Source of the DNA: an uncultured Eubacteriales bacterium
GTDB lineage: Bacteria > Bacillota > Clostridia > Oscillospirales > Ruminococcaceae
NCBI GenBank assembly: GCA_900319075.1
Contig: ONMZ01000014.1
Span: forward strand, 1-42,794
Direction of reading: 5' to 3'
Length of the DNA: 42,794 bases
The notes beneath the pieces are model-generated. The model was not told where the DNA came from. It ran no database searches and was given only the letters and a program-made list of their open reading frames with translations. Shown here piece by piece: positions 7,702-17,250 of the stretch (positions within the stretch are counted from its first letter, which is position 1; each line of letters begins with the position of its first letter). The position numbers and the translations under genes were made by a program.

Positions 7702-7731
7702 ATTATACCACATTGAGCGGGAAGATTTCAA
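7702..7731 (-). promoter_or_regulatory. Promoter of galE overlapping the end of the SpoIID gene
   Basis: Minus strand: TTGAAA (7726-7731), 18-base spacer, TATAAT (7702-7707). The -35 box spans the stop codon of the upstream gene. Confidence 0.75.
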
Positions 7732-8750
7732 GTCCCCTGAGAAGATATTTGCGTAAGTTTCGTTCCGGGAAAGTAGTGGGTAAGTATATCATCGCAGCTT
7801 TTGCCCTGTTTTGCCATTTCGTTTGCGCCGAACTGGCTCATACCTACCATATGTCCCACGCCTTTGGTTTTGAAGATAAACTTGCCTTGTGAATGTTCCA
7901 CGGTAAAGACCGGGGAGTTAAGCCCCAAAATCTCGCACAGGCGCATGCCGGTAAGGGTCTGTGTGAATACCCTGGCGCAGAGCACATAGCCGTGGCTGTT
8001 CATCTGGGTTATTTCCAGCCACTTATCAGAGGGAGAGTCTGTTTTTATGTCCTTATAGGCACCGGTGATCTTTTCTTTGAACTGATCCTCCGTCAAGGTC
8101 AGCTCGCTTCCGGAGATCTCAAGGGTCTCATCGCTTTTGCTTTCCACCGATGAAAGATAGGGGATATCCTGTCCCCAGGCATCCTTTGCAGAGGCGGTAT
8201 AGCCGCAGGAAACTGCGTGGAAGGCGATAAGCACAGGTTCGTCTGCGTAGGAAAGGTACTTATCATGGGTGGCTTTCACCGCATCGAGGATCTTTGTGCG
8301 GGCTTGTTCATAGTTTTCTTTATAGAATTCCTTTGCCTGGTCGGGGGTGAAAAAAGCCTGGTACAGATTTGTATCGTCGCTCATCACTGCACCTTTGAGC
8401 TCGGGTGTGGGATTGGCGCTTTCGGATTTTGTGCGGTGCAGGGCATATGTTCTTGCAAGTACCGCCTGAGCCTGCAGGGCGGCAGGTTCAAAATCCGACG
8501 GCATCTGAGCCATGACTGCGCCCAGGACATAGTCATCCATTGTATATTCGTTTATTTCGCCGCTTTTTGCGGACAATATCTTTACCTTTTCCCCTGTGGG
8601 TATTATCTCACGGGGCGGCTGAGAACTCTGCGTGGCAGAGGAGCCTTCCTCACGGTCCGGGACAGGCTTGCCTGCACCGAGAAAGACCACGCAGGGGATC
8701 ACCAGCAGCATTATAGCAAAAACTACCGTTGATTGTATGTATTCTTTCAT
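7728..8750 (-). CDS. spoIID: SpoIID/LytB-family protein (stage II sporulation protein D-like)
   Basis: SpoIID is a membrane-anchored lytic transglycosylase that trims peptidoglycan during engulfment; related proteins modify amidases. Here 340 aa with one N-terminal TM segment (about 7-26) and a Ser/Pro-rich linker (36-50). The SpoIID domain runs from about residue 55, with YVLGAVMAQMP (74-84), LQAQAVLARTYALH, SCGYTASAKDAWG and the C-terminal GVGHMVGMSQFGA. The Glu of the usual EMP motif, catalytic in characterised SpoIID, reads as Gln82 here (codon at 8505-8507), so activity may be lost or altered. RBS AAGGAGG precedes the ATG. Whether it acts in sporulation or is a divergent paralogue cannot be decided from one locus. 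Confidence 0.88.
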   Translation of the reverse strand: MKEYIQSTVVFAIMLLVIPCVVFLGAGKPVPDREEGSSATQSSQPPREIIPTGEKVKILSAKSGEINEYTMDDYVLGAVMAQMPSDFEPAALQAQAVLARTYALHRTKSESANPTPELKGAVMSDDTNLYQAFFTPDQAKEFYKENYEQARTKILDAVKATHDKYLSYADEPVLIAFHAVSCGYTASAKDAWGQDIPYLSSVESKSDETLEISGSELTLTEDQFKEKITGAYKDIKTDSPSDKWLEITQMNSHGYVLCARVFTQTLTGMRLCEILGLNSPVFTVEHSQGKFIFKTKGVGHMVGMSQFGANEMAKQGKSCDDILTHYFPGTKLTQISSQGT

Positions 8751-8880
8751 ATTTATCCTCCTTTTTTGCTTGTCCTTGTATTGACAGTTCCTTTCTGACT
8801 ATATGTATATTCAGCTTTGTCCGTGATTATTCCGGATCTTTGCTCAAACAATGCACAGGGTCCGCAAAAAGGCACCATAC

Positions 8881-8909
8881 TTGACAAAAAAGCTAAAATA
8901 TTGTAAAAT
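8881..8909 (+). promoter_or_regulatory. SigA-type promoter of the citrate synthase gene
   Basis: Perfect TTGACA (8881-8886), 17-base spacer, TAAAAT (8904-8909). The leader of about 90 bases contains a small GC-rich hairpin near 8954-8972 but no recognised riboswitch. Confidence 0.8.
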
Positions 8910-9004
8910 GAATATTCAAGGTTTAGATGCCTTAAAAAATAAAACGAGTGCTTGCTGCCGGCTTTTAACGGCAGATACAGAACAAATTGACAGGAGTGGA
9001 GAAA

Positions 9005-10351
9005 ATGCAGAACGAAACAGCACGCTCGATTTTTTATAAACAGTTCAGGGATAACAATACCATTGCGCCTTCATTTTACGACAAGTATGTCGTAAAAAGA
9101 GGTCTGAGAAACGCTGACGGGACAGGCGTTATCGCCGGTCTTACCAATATATGCAACGTTCACGGATACGTTATCAACGAGGGCGAAAAGGCTCCTATCG
9201 AGGGTCAGCTCATTTACCGTGGTTACAACATCAATGATCTGGTGGAAAACGCAAGGAAAGAGAACCGTTTTGCCTACGAAGAAGTGGTCTATCTTCTGCT
9301 TATGGGTGATCTTCCCACAAAGACGGAGCTGGACGCATTCAGGCATATGATCGCAGACAACAGACCTTTGCCGGAGGATTTCTTTGAGGATATGATCTCA
9401 AAGGCGCCTTCAAAGAACATTATGAACAAGATGGAAAGGTCTATCCTTGCCCTTTATTCATACGATTCAAACCCGGAGGAGCGTTCTCCGGAGTTTGAGA
9501 TGGCTACGGCTATCTCCATAATCTCAAAGCTGCCAAATATCATGGTATCGGCTTATCAGGTCAAAAGACGTTCTTTTGACGGGGAAAGTATGTTCATGCA
9601 CCCGCTTATCCCCAAACAGACAACGGCAGAGATGATCCTTTCGGCTTTGCGCCCGGACAGAAAATTCACAGACGAGGAGGCAAAGCTCCTTGACCTTCTG
9701 ATGGTGCTTCACGCCGAGCACGGCGGCGGCAACAACTCAACATTTGCGTGCAGGGTGCTTACCTCATCGGGAACAGACCCATACTCGGCTTATGCAGCTG
9801 CTGTGGGTGCGCTCAAGGGTACACGTCACGGCGGCGCCAACATAAAGGTGTCGGCAATGCACAAGTTTATCGAGGAAAATGTTGATAACTGGGCGGACGA
9901 GAAGAAGGTCGGGGACATACTTCGCAGGATAGTGCGCAAGGAAGCCTTTGACAAGTCCGGTCTTATCTACGGTATGGGCCATGCGGTATACACCCTTTCC
10001 GACCCCAGAGCCAAGATACTCAAAGCCAATGCAAGGAGCCTTGCGGAGGGTACGGAGTTTGAAAAAGAGTTCAGGCTGCTGGAGACCATAGAAAAGCTTA
10101 CCCCGGAGATCGTAAGAGAGGAAAAGGGCATCGACAAGACCATGTGCGCCAATGTGGATATGTACTCGGGTCTGGTTTATAAGATGCTTGGCATTCCGGA
10201 CGACCTTTTCACACCTATGTTTGCAGTTTCAAGAATGGCAGGCTGGTGCGCTCACAGATTTGAGGAGCTGGTAACGGGCAAACGTATAATCAGACCGGCT
10301 TATAAGGCTGTTATGAAGGAAAGAGAGTATATTCCTCTGGACGAGAGATAA
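9005..10351 (+). CDS. gltA: Citrate synthase
   Basis: Condenses acetyl-CoA and oxaloacetate to citrate, the first step toward 2-oxoglutarate and glutamate in anaerobes with an incomplete TCA cycle. With the ATG at 9005 (AGGAGTGG eight bases upstream) it is 448 aa. The family signature is clear: LHAEHGGGNNSTFACRV contains a catalytic His and substrate contacts, GALKGTRHGGANIKV follows, and GLIYGMGHAVYTLSDPRA carries the second catalytic His; an Asp and Arg follow near the C-terminus (RMAGWCAHRFEE). It is the typical si-type GltA family, not the Re-citrate synthase of some clostridia. It stands alone on its own promoter, with no aconitase or isocitrate dehydrogenase adjacent. Confidence 0.95.
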   Translation: MQNETARSIFYKQFRDNNTIAPSFYDKYVVKRGLRNADGTGVIAGLTNICNVHGYVINEGEKAPIEGQLIYRGYNINDLVENARKENRFAYEEVVYLLLMGDLPTKTELDAFRHMIADNRPLPEDFFEDMISKAPSKNIMNKMERSILALYSYDSNPEERSPEFEMATAISIISKLPNIMVSAYQVKRRSFDGESMFMHPLIPKQTTAEMILSALRPDRKFTDEEAKLLDLLMVLHAEHGGGNNSTFACRVLTSSGTDPYSAYAAAVGALKGTRHGGANIKVSAMHKFIEENVDNWADEKKVGDILRRIVRKEAFDKSGLIYGMGHAVYTLSDPRAKILKANARSLAEGTEFEKEFRLLETIEKLTPEIVREEKGIDKTMCANVDMYSGLVYKMLGIPDDLFTPMFAVSRMAGWCAHRFEELVTGKRIIRPAYKAVMKEREYIPLDER

Positions 10352-10365
10352 TTTGTACAGGGTAC

Positions 10366-10394
10366 TTGAAAAAAAGAGAGTAATGTGGTATAAT
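10366..10394 (+). promoter_or_regulatory. SigA-type promoter of the lipoprotein/two-component cluster
   Basis: TTGAAA (10366-10371), 17-base spacer, perfect TATAAT (10389-10394), placed 15 bases after the citrate synthase stop. Confidence 0.85.
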
Positions 10395-10473
10395 AAGGTC
10401 GGGTATGTGCGCCCGGCCTTATTTTTGGTTTTATGGGCATGAAAACAGGTAAAAAAGGGAAAGGAGTGGTCAC

Positions 10474-11805
10474 TTGAACAAGCTGAAAACAGCGGTATTA
10501 TGCCTTATCAGTCTGGTGCTTACAGGGTGTACGTCGCCGAACTTTTCGGTGGAAGGGCTTGTGGACGCTCCGAAGCTCACAGAGGAGCAGTCGCAGATCC
10601 ATGAGGCGCTGACAAAAAGCGTGGGCAGCAACATTACCCTTAAATATCCAAGAAACGGTGATTACAGAAGCGCATATGTTATTGCCAACATTGATGATGA
10701 GCCGGATAACGAGGCTATCGTTTTTTACGAATATAAAGAAACAAACAAAGAAAAAGGCATGAAGATCAACATTCTTGACACGGACGAGGACGGAGAATGG
10801 TTCTCGGTCAAGGAGGTATCCGGTGCGGGAACCGACGTTGACAAGGTAATAGTTTCTCAGCTTGGTTCGGGCAGCGATATAAATGTTGTGATCGGGTACA
10901 TGAATCAGTCCGCTGACGAAAAGACTATGGAGGTCTATTCTTACAAGGACGATGATTTCAAAAAAATAGGCACAGACACATATTCTGTGCTTGAGGCTAT
11001 GGATTTTGACAACAACGGCAGAAACGATCTTGTTGCAATACAAAAGACAGTGAACGCAGAGACGGAAAAGATCACTGCAAAGGCATCCCTTCTGAAGCTT
11101 GAAAAGGGCGAGATAAAGCGTGAGATGACCATAGATATGCTTGACAATGTGGAGAGCTATGTGAAGGTCACAAGAGGTCTTCTTGCAGACGGAAGACACG
11201 CTTTGTTTATCGACGGTTCCACAAGCGACGGGAATATCCAGACGGAGCTGCTGTATTACAGGTATTCCACTCTTCAAAACCCGGTACAGCAGAGAAAGGA
11301 AAAGCTGCTTTCCGCCTGTACGAGAAATATGGACTTCAGAGGGACATGTATGGATATCGACGGGGACGGCGTGGTGGAGATACCTTCCGTTAAGCCAATG
11401 CCGGGATATGAAAACGTTGAGACGCCACAGCAAAAGTACCTTGTGACCTGGAACACGTATAAGGATTTTTACGTTCTGGAGGAAAAATACAGCGGCTATC
11501 AGTCCAACAGTTCGTTTATCGCTTTCCCAAAACGCTGGGAGGGCAAGGTAACGGTCAAGACGGACATTGACACGGGAGAGGTCATTTTCTATAAATACAC
11601 CGGAGATGTGAACACCTCTACCACTGAGCTTGTAAGATATTGTTCGGGTCTTAAAGAGGATGACGAAAAGCTTACCGCAGCGGGTTACGAGCTTATCACC
11701 TCAAAGGGACAGTTAAACTACTATGTCAAGATACCAAAGGATAAGACAGAGCAGTTGGTGCTCACCATTGACGAGGTAAAGAATAATTTTTATCCTACAG
11801 AATAA
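10474..11805 (+). CDS. Putative lipoprotein of unknown function
   Basis: Not recognised at family level. The 443-aa protein starts with TTG seven bases after AAGGAG. Residues 1-19 form a lipoprotein signal with lipobox LTGC (Cys19), so it should be tethered to the outer membrane face. The mature protein has acidic, calcium-binding-like segments recurring along its length (DTDEDGEW, DFDNNGRND, DIDGDGVVE), reminiscent of FG-GAP/VCBS-type repeats, suggesting a beta-propeller-like fold (inference). It directly precedes a response regulator and sensor kinase, with only about 47 bases between, so a role as a sensory accessory protein or envelope target is plausible but unproven. Confidence 0.75.
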   Translation: MNKLKTAVLCLISLVLTGCTSPNFSVEGLVDAPKLTEEQSQIHEALTKSVGSNITLKYPRNGDYRSAYVIANIDDEPDNEAIVFYEYKETNKEKGMKINILDTDEDGEWFSVKEVSGAGTDVDKVIVSQLGSGSDINVVIGYMNQSADEKTMEVYSYKDDDFKKIGTDTYSVLEAMDFDNNGRNDLVAIQKTVNAETEKITAKASLLKLEKGEIKREMTIDMLDNVESYVKVTRGLLADGRHALFIDGSTSDGNIQTELLYYRYSTLQNPVQQRKEKLLSACTRNMDFRGTCMDIDGDGVVEIPSVKPMPGYENVETPQQKYLVTWNTYKDFYVLEEKYSGYQSNSSFIAFPKRWEGKVTVKTDIDTGEVIFYKYTGDVNTSTTELVRYCSGLKEDDEKLTAAGYELITSKGQLNYYVKIPKDKTEQLVLTIDEVKNNFYPTE

Positions 11806-11852
11806 AGCTTTTAGCAAAACCAAAATTTTTATTTTTGAGAGGAGAGATAATA

Positions 11853-12557
11853 ATGAAAAAAGTTCTTGTTTGCGAAGATGAAGATTCCATAAGGGAGTTT
11901 GTGGTGATAAACCTTGTAAGAAGCGGATATGAGGTCGTTGACGTGAACTGCGGAGAGGACGCTCTCAAGGCGTTCGACGAGAATTCGGGACAGTTCGATG
12001 TGGCGCTTTTGGATATAATGATGCCGGGCATCGACGGGATGCAGGTGTGTAAAAAAATAAGAGAGCACAGCGACTCTATCGGAATAATAATGCTTTCTGC
12101 AAAGTCTCAGGAAATGGACAAGATATCCTGTCTTATGAGCGGTGCGGATGACTATATCACAAAGCCGTTCTCAATAAGCGAGCTTATCGCAAGGGTAGAT
12201 GCGGTTTGCAGGAGAGTTTCAAGGTCAAGCGCAAAGCCGGAGGAGGCTTCGGTAATAACCTCAGGACCTTTCACACTCAACCTTAAAAGCAGGACCGTTT
12301 TCAAAAACGGCGAGCAGATCGACCTGACTCAGGTAGAGTACCAGATAATGGAGTATTTCTTCCGCAACCAGAACACGGCTCTTGACAGGACCAGCATACT
12401 CAACCACATCTGGGGCGACAGCTATTACGGGGACGACAAGATCGTTGACGTTAATATCAGAAGAATAAGAATGAAGATCGAGGACGAGCCTTCAAACCCT
12501 AAGTTTATCCTAACAATATGGGGCTTTGGGTATAAATGGTCGGCAGGAAATCAGTAA
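11853..12557 (+). CDS. OmpR/PhoB-family response regulator
   Basis: DNA-binding output of a two-component system; 234 aa from the ATG at 11853, which follows GAGAGGAGAG. The receiver domain (1-118) has acidic residues in CEDED, the phospho-acceptor Asp54 in LLDIMMPG, and Lys104 in YITKPF. The C-terminal winged helix (about 137-234) has the OmpR signature LTQVEYQIMEYF, DRTSILNHIWGD and VDVNIRRIRMKIE. It is followed after 29 bases by its likely cognate sensor kinase, and both are probably in one operon with the upstream lipoprotein. The stimulus is unknown; the arrangement resembles PhoP/PhoR or ResD/ResE systems without identifying one. Confidence 0.93.
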   Translation: MKKVLVCEDEDSIREFVVINLVRSGYEVVDVNCGEDALKAFDENSGQFDVALLDIMMPGIDGMQVCKKIREHSDSIGIIMLSAKSQEMDKISCLMSGADDYITKPFSISELIARVDAVCRRVSRSSAKPEEASVITSGPFTLNLKSRTVFKNGEQIDLTQVEYQIMEYFFRNQNTALDRTSILNHIWGDSYYGDDKIVDVNIRRIRMKIEDEPSNPKFILTIWGFGYKWSAGNQ

Positions 12558-12586
12558 AAAATCTTGAATGATCGGAGCGCTGGAAG

Positions 12587-14110
12587 TTGAAAAAGCCGGA
12601 AATCAAATATGGCAAGCACAGCATTACCATGCACTGGCTGAAAAACAGCTTCGGCGTTATGGTGGCTATACTGCTGATTATAGTGCTGCTGCTTATCCTT
12701 CTTGTCAGGGCGTATTATTACAGCTCGGCAAAGGAATATGTCAGCTCTAAAATGAATATTGTTTATACCGCCGTAAAAAGCAACCTTAACACCGGCAAAG
12801 CCAATCTCAACGCCTCGATACGTGCATATGTTGAGGGCTACGAGGATAAGAACAGGATAGAGCTTATGGCTATCAACAACAGCGGCAGGGCAGAGGTCAC
12901 CTCATCGGGATTTTCTCCTTCGGCAGAAAGCTCAATGCCGGATCTGGAGGAGGCGAAAAAGTCCGATGACGGGTTTGCGGTGCAGATATATGAGCTTTCC
13001 ACGGGAGAAAAGGTAGTCGCCGCAACGATGATGATAAGCGCAAGGGACAGCCAGTTCAGCGCACTGCGTATGCTGTCCTCCATGAAGAAGGTAGATAACC
13101 AGATACTGATCATCGGCGCAACCACCCTTGTGGTCAGCCTTGCGATCATGATACTTATTTTCTTCTCGGGTATGTTCTTTATCCGCTCTATCGTTTACCC
13201 CATAAGAAATATGGGCGAGATGACAAGAAAGTTTGCAAAGGGCGATTTCTCCGAAAGGCTCCAAAAGGAGTCCGACGACGAGCTGGGTGAGCTTTGCGAT
13301 TCCATAAACTATATGGCAGACGAGCTTTCAAACACCGAGCAGATGAAAAACGAGTTCATTTCATCGGTATCCCACGAGCTGAGAACGCCTCTTACGGCTA
13401 TAAAGGGCTGGACGGAAACTGTCACATCAATGTATGAGGACAGGGAAACGTTCAAAAAAGGCATGAGGGTAATAACCAGCGAGACGGAAAGGCTTTCTCA
13501 GATGGTGGAGGAGCTTTTGGACTTTTCAAGGATCCAGGACAACAGGCTTACCCTTATCATGGACACCATAGACATTCTTGCAGAGCTTGGGGAAACGGTG
13601 CTTATATACCAGGAAAGGGCAAGAGCCCTGGGAATTACCCTGAATTATTACGAGCCGGAAATGCTTTCATTCGTTTACGGCGACAAAAACAGATTAAGAC
13701 AGGTGTTTATCAACATTGTTGATAATGCCATTAAATACTCAGACAAGGGCGATACCGTTTCGGTGGAGGCATACGAGGAGCACGGGGAGATATGTATATC
13801 TGTTTCCGACACGGGAATGGGCATATCCAAAGATGATCTTCCCAAGGTCAAGACTAAATTCTTTAAGGCAAATCATACACGCAGAGGTTCGGGTATAGGT
13901 CTTGCGGTGGCTGACGAGATAATACAGCGCCACGGAGGTACCCTTACCCTTAACAGCGAGGAGGGCGTGGGCACAACGGTGCTTATCACTTTGCCCTGTA
14001 TCGAAAGCAAGAAGGAGCCTACCATAGTTTCAGCAGAGACTACCAGCGATGTTCAGCTTATAACGTCAAAGCCTGAACCAGAAAGGACAGAACCGGAAAA
14101 TGAGCAGTAA
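12587..14110 (+). CDS. Membrane sensor histidine kinase
   Basis: Partner of the preceding regulator; 507 aa with a TTG start nine bases after GGAG. TM1 (about 23-41) and TM2 (about 173-198) enclose a ~130-residue extracellular sensor domain, followed by HAMP (about 199-252), the dimerisation/phospho-acceptor helix with SVSHELRTPL (His263), and a HATPase domain with the N-box INIVDNAIKYS, G1 VSDTGMGI and G2 GSGIGLAVA. The C-terminal ~35 residues are a charged, Thr/Glu-rich tail. It overlaps the next gene by 11 bases. All kinase motifs are intact. The sensed signal is not predictable from sequence. Confidence 0.94.
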   Translation: MKKPEIKYGKHSITMHWLKNSFGVMVAILLIIVLLLILLVRAYYYSSAKEYVSSKMNIVYTAVKSNLNTGKANLNASIRAYVEGYEDKNRIELMAINNSGRAEVTSSGFSPSAESSMPDLEEAKKSDDGFAVQIYELSTGEKVVAATMMISARDSQFSALRMLSSMKKVDNQILIIGATTLVVSLAIMILIFFSGMFFIRSIVYPIRNMGEMTRKFAKGDFSERLQKESDDELGELCDSINYMADELSNTEQMKNEFISSVSHELRTPLTAIKGWTETVTSMYEDRETFKKGMRVITSETERLSQMVEELLDFSRIQDNRLTLIMDTIDILAELGETVLIYQERARALGITLNYYEPEMLSFVYGDKNRLRQVFINIVDNAIKYSDKGDTVSVEAYEEHGEICISVSDTGMGISKDDLPKVKTKFFKANHTRRGSGIGLAVADEIIQRHGGTLTLNSEEGVGTTVLITLPCIESKKEPTIVSAETTSDVQLITSKPEPERTEPENEQ

Positions 14111-15068
14111 GCAGACCCAGTCAAAGGAAAAATTCAAATCCAAAATAGGCGGACAGGCTGTTATCGAGGGTGTCATGATGCGGGGCATTGACAGGGCTGC
14201 TATGGCGTGCCGCCTGCCAAACGGTGAGATAGACCTTGAAAAGTGGGGTATAAGGGGCGGAAAGAACGCTCCTTTTTACCGGAAGATACCCTTTGTAAGG
14301 GGTGTATTTGTGTTTATCTCCTCTATGATAGACGGGTACAAATGCCTTTCACGATCGGCGGACAAACAGATGACCGACGACGGGGATGAGGAGCAGACAA
14401 AGTTTGAAAAATGGGTGGATGAAAAGCTGGGCGACAAGCTTATGCCGGTGATAACCACTATTTCTATAATACTTGGACTGGGGCTGGCTATCGCACTTTT
14501 TATGCTGCTCCCAAGCGGGCTTTCAAAGCTTATTGACAGATATATCGTTGAGCTGCCGGCTACGGTGAAAAATATTATCGAGGGACTGCTCAAGATCGCT
14601 ATTTTTGTAGGCTATACCTCTCTTACGGCGCTTATGAAGGATATACGCAGGACGTATGAGTATCACGGGGCGGAGCACAAGACCATAACCTGTTACGAGC
14701 ACGGGGACGAGCTTACACCGGAGAATGTAAAAAAGCATTGCAGGTTCCACCCACGCTGCGGCACCAGCTTTATTTTTCTTGTGCTTTTTATAAGCATCTT
14801 TGTGAACACCGTTTTTCAGGTGTCCTGGGGAAATCTTCTTGTGAGAACGCTGATAAAGCTTTGCCTGCTTCCGGTGGTCATGGGTATATCCTATGAAGTG
14901 ATAAGGCTTGCAGGCAGGTACGATAATCCGGTTACAAGGGTGGTTTCCGCACCGGGACTTTGGATACAAAGGATAACCACAAGGGAACCTGATACCAGCG
15001 AGATAGAATGTGCAATAAAGGCGCTTGAGGCTTGTATCCCCGACGACCCCCGGGAGGACAGGCTGTGA
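14100..15068 (+). CDS. DUF1385 (YqhQ-like) membrane protein
   Basis: Belongs to the DUF1385 family (YqhQ in Bacillus), a conserved Firmicute membrane protein without an established role that I can state with confidence. The 322 aa start with SKIGGQAVIEGVMMRG (16-30), the family hallmark. About four hydrophobic segments follow (near 118-138, 155-180, 225-243, 250-270). A conserved polar region lies between them with YEYHGAEHKTI and CRFHPRCGTSF, whose His/Cys residues could bind metal (inference). It overlaps the kinase upstream by 11 bases and prmC downstream by four, so the three are probably co-translated. The same yqhQ-prmC neighbourhood is common in clostridia. Confidence 0.88.
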   Translation: MSSKQTQSKEKFKSKIGGQAVIEGVMMRGIDRAAMACRLPNGEIDLEKWGIRGGKNAPFYRKIPFVRGVFVFISSMIDGYKCLSRSADKQMTDDGDEEQTKFEKWVDEKLGDKLMPVITTISIILGLGLAIALFMLLPSGLSKLIDRYIVELPATVKNIIEGLLKIAIFVGYTSLTALMKDIRRTYEYHGAEHKTITCYEHGDELTPENVKKHCRFHPRCGTSFIFLVLFISIFVNTVFQVSWGNLLVRTLIKLCLLPVVMGISYEVIRLAGRYDNPVTRVVSAPGLWIQRITTREPDTSEIECAIKALEACIPDDPREDRL

Positions 15069-15919
15069 CAGATTACGCAGGATTGCTTAAACAGGGGACA
15101 GCCGGATTGGAAAAAGCCGGAGTGGAGGACATTGAACTTAACGCCCGTGAGCTGCTTGGAAAGGCGCTGGGAATAAACTGCCGCAGCAGGGATTTTGACG
15201 CTGCCCTGAGCCGGCAGATCGACCCACAGGTGCAAATGGAGTTTGAAAATCTGTGCAAAAGGCGCACAGAGGGCGAACCTTTACAGTATTTAGTGGGCGA
15301 GTGGGAATTTTACGGGCTTACATTCAAAGTCGGAGAGGGCGTTCTTATACCACGCCAGGACACGGAAACAGTTGTGGATACGGTTTTGAAAAAAGCACCC
15401 AAGGACAGAAAGCTGACGGTGGCTGACCTTTGCACCGGAAGCGGCTGTATAGCTATGGCGCTGGAAAAGCATCTTGATTGCCGGCAGCTGATAGGAGTAG
15501 AGCTTTCGGACAAGGCACTTGGTTTTTTACAGCACAACATTAAGCTCAACGACAGCAAAATGCAGGTGCTGAAGGGCGACGTTACCTTGAAACAAACAGC
15601 GCAGCAGCTGCCCGTGTGCGACGTTATAACCGCTAATCCCCCTTATCTTACACGCAGGGACATGGAAAACTTGCAAAAAGAGGTAACGTTTGAACCCCGG
15701 AGCGCTTTGTACGGGGGCGACGACGGCTTGGACTTTTACAGGCATATCGTTATAAATTTTAAGGACAGGATAAAGCCGGGCGGTTTTTTTGCCTTTGAGA
15801 TCGGTGCAGGTATGGAGGAGGATGTCATGACCATTTTGGTGCGCCACGGATTTGAAAACGTGCGTGCAAGCAGGGACGCCTGCGGGATATTCAGATGCGT
15901 GACGGGCTATAAAAAGTAA
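15065..15919 (+). CDS. prmC: Release factor glutamine methyltransferase
   Basis: Methylates the GGQ glutamine of peptide release factors RF1/RF2 using S-adenosylmethionine. I chose the GTG at 15065, which overlaps the previous stop (GTGA) and gives 284 aa, the usual family length; the longer upstream frame lies inside the preceding gene. Seen: the N-terminal helical substrate-binding domain (1-90), LIPRQDTE (94-101), the SAM-binding motif DLCTGSGC (121-128), and the diagnostic NPPY (191-194) that positions the target amide. No prfA lies next to it in this window, unlike in many Firmicutes. Confidence 0.94.
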   Translation: MTDYAGLLKQGTAGLEKAGVEDIELNARELLGKALGINCRSRDFDAALSRQIDPQVQMEFENLCKRRTEGEPLQYLVGEWEFYGLTFKVGEGVLIPRQDTETVVDTVLKKAPKDRKLTVADLCTGSGCIAMALEKHLDCRQLIGVELSDKALGFLQHNIKLNDSKMQVLKGDVTLKQTAQQLPVCDVITANPPYLTRRDMENLQKEVTFEPRSALYGGDDGLDFYRHIVINFKDRIKPGGFFAFEIGAGMEEDVMTILVRHGFENVRASRDACGIFRCVTGYKK

Positions 15920-16026
15920 AAAGTCCAAAATTTTGTACTTGTATATTTTGAACACGAACAGTCCAGACAAACGGACAGTTAGTGTGTTATTATAAAGACA
16001 CAGAAAAAATATCGGAGGAATGTACA

Positions 16027-17247
16027 ATGGCGATGGATAAGAAAAAAAAGGCTGCCGGTTCGCCGGTGACCAACATTACAGACAAGGAAGAAAGAAAAAA
16101 AGCCCTTGACACGGCGATCGCTTATATCGAGCACCAGTTTGGAAAGGGCGCTATAATGAAGCTTGGCGAGGCTAAGGCTATGGACGTGGAGGCAATATCC
16201 ACAGGTTCGCTTACCCTTGACACGGCTCTTGGCATAGGGGGAGTTCCAAGGGGAAGGATCATCGAGATCTATGGTCCCGAATCTTCCGGTAAGACCACAG
16301 TTGCTCTTCATGTTATCGCCCAGACCCAGAAGCTTGGGGGAGATGTGGCGTTTATCGACGTTGAGCACGCTCTTGACCCTGTTTATGCGGCGGCGCTGGG
16401 CGTTGACATTGACAATATGCTCGTTTCACAGCCGGATTCCGGAGAACAGGCTCTGGAGATCGCCGAGGCACTGGCAAGGTCCGGAGCGATAGATTGTATC
16501 GTTATCGACTCGGTGGCTGCCATGACAACAAGGGCGGAGATCGAAGGAGAAATGGGCGACAGCCATGTGGGACAGCTGGCAAGGCTTATGTCACAGGGTC
16601 TGAGAAAGCTCACATCGGTCATTGCAAAATCAAACACTACGGCTATTTTCATAAACCAGATAAGAGAGAAGATCGGGGTCATGTACGGCAATCCCGAAAC
16701 TACTCCGGGGGGCAGGGCGCTGAAATTCTATGCGTCGGTGAGAATTGAGGTAAGACGAGGAGAACAGCTCAAGGACGGGGCAAGCGTTGTGGGTAACAGG
16801 ACACGCTGCAAGGTGGTCAAGAACAAGGTGGCTCCGCCGTTCAAGGAAGCAGAGTTCGACATTATGTACGGCAAGGGTATTTCCAAGGTCGGCGAGATAC
16901 TTGATATCGGCGTTGAGTTCGGCATAGTCAAGAAAGGCGGCGCATGGTTCAGCTACAACGATATGAAGCTTGGACAGGGCAGAGATAACTCCAAGCAGTT
17001 CCTGCTTGACAACCCTGAGATAATGAACGAGATAGAGGGACTTATCAGAGATAAGTTTGCGCAGATGAACGCAGAGGCTCTGCATCCGCCCAAGAAGCAG
17101 GAAAGCTCCAAACTGGAGAAAATGGCTAATGCCAGCGCAGGCATAAAGCCCGCAGCTAAGGCTGAAAGCAAGCCTGATGTTCTGGCGGACCCGGAGGAGG
17201 ATTTTGAGGAATTCGCTCCTGTGGACATTGCAGATCTTGGTAACTAA
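16027..17247 (+). CDS. recA: Recombinase RecA
   Basis: Forms ATP-dependent filaments on single-stranded DNA for homologous recombination and SOS signalling. The ATG at 16027 follows CGGAGGAA and yields 406 aa. Seen: Walker [10 protein letters not shown] (near residue 80), Walker B LIVIDSV-type [10 protein letters not shown], the L2-region segment [14 protein letters not shown] with [10 protein letters not shown], and the conserved core throughout. The C-terminal tail (about 345-406) is long, Lys/Ala-rich and then acidic, somewhat longer than in E. coli RecA (353 aa). It is followed three bases later by recX. I looked for a GAAC-N4-GTTC LexA box upstream and found none convincing. Confidence 0.97.
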   Translation: MAMDKKKKAAGSPVTNITDKEERKKALDTAIAYIEHQFGKGAIMKLGEAKAMDVEAISTGSLTLDTALGIGGVPRGRIIEIYGPESSGKTTVALHVIAQTQKLGGDVAFIDVEHALDPVYAAALGVDIDNMLVSQPDSGEQALEIAEALARSGAIDCIVIDSVAAMTTRAEIEGEMGDSHVGQLARLMSQGLRKLTSVIAKSNTTAIFINQIREKIGVMYGNPETTPGGRALKFYASVRIEVRRGEQLKDGASVVGNRTRCKVVKNKVAPPFKEAEFDIMYGKGISKVGEILDIGVEFGIVKKGGAWFSYNDMKLGQGRDNSKQFLLDNPEIMNEIEGLIRDKFAQMNAEALHPPKKQESSKLEKMANASAGIKPAAKAESKPDVLADPEEDFEEFAPVDIADLGN

Positions 17248-17250
17248 GGC

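Noticed and set aside
8987-9004. TTG start for citrate synthase at 8987.
   Set aside because: The ribosome site AGGAGTGG lies inside that extension, eight bases before the ATG at 9005.
15920-16026. Possible LexA/SOS box upstream of recA (GAAC-containing sequence near 15949-15958).
   Set aside because: Neither GAAC-N4-GTTC nor the Bacillus-type CGAACNNNNGTTCG pattern is present; the match is only a half-site.
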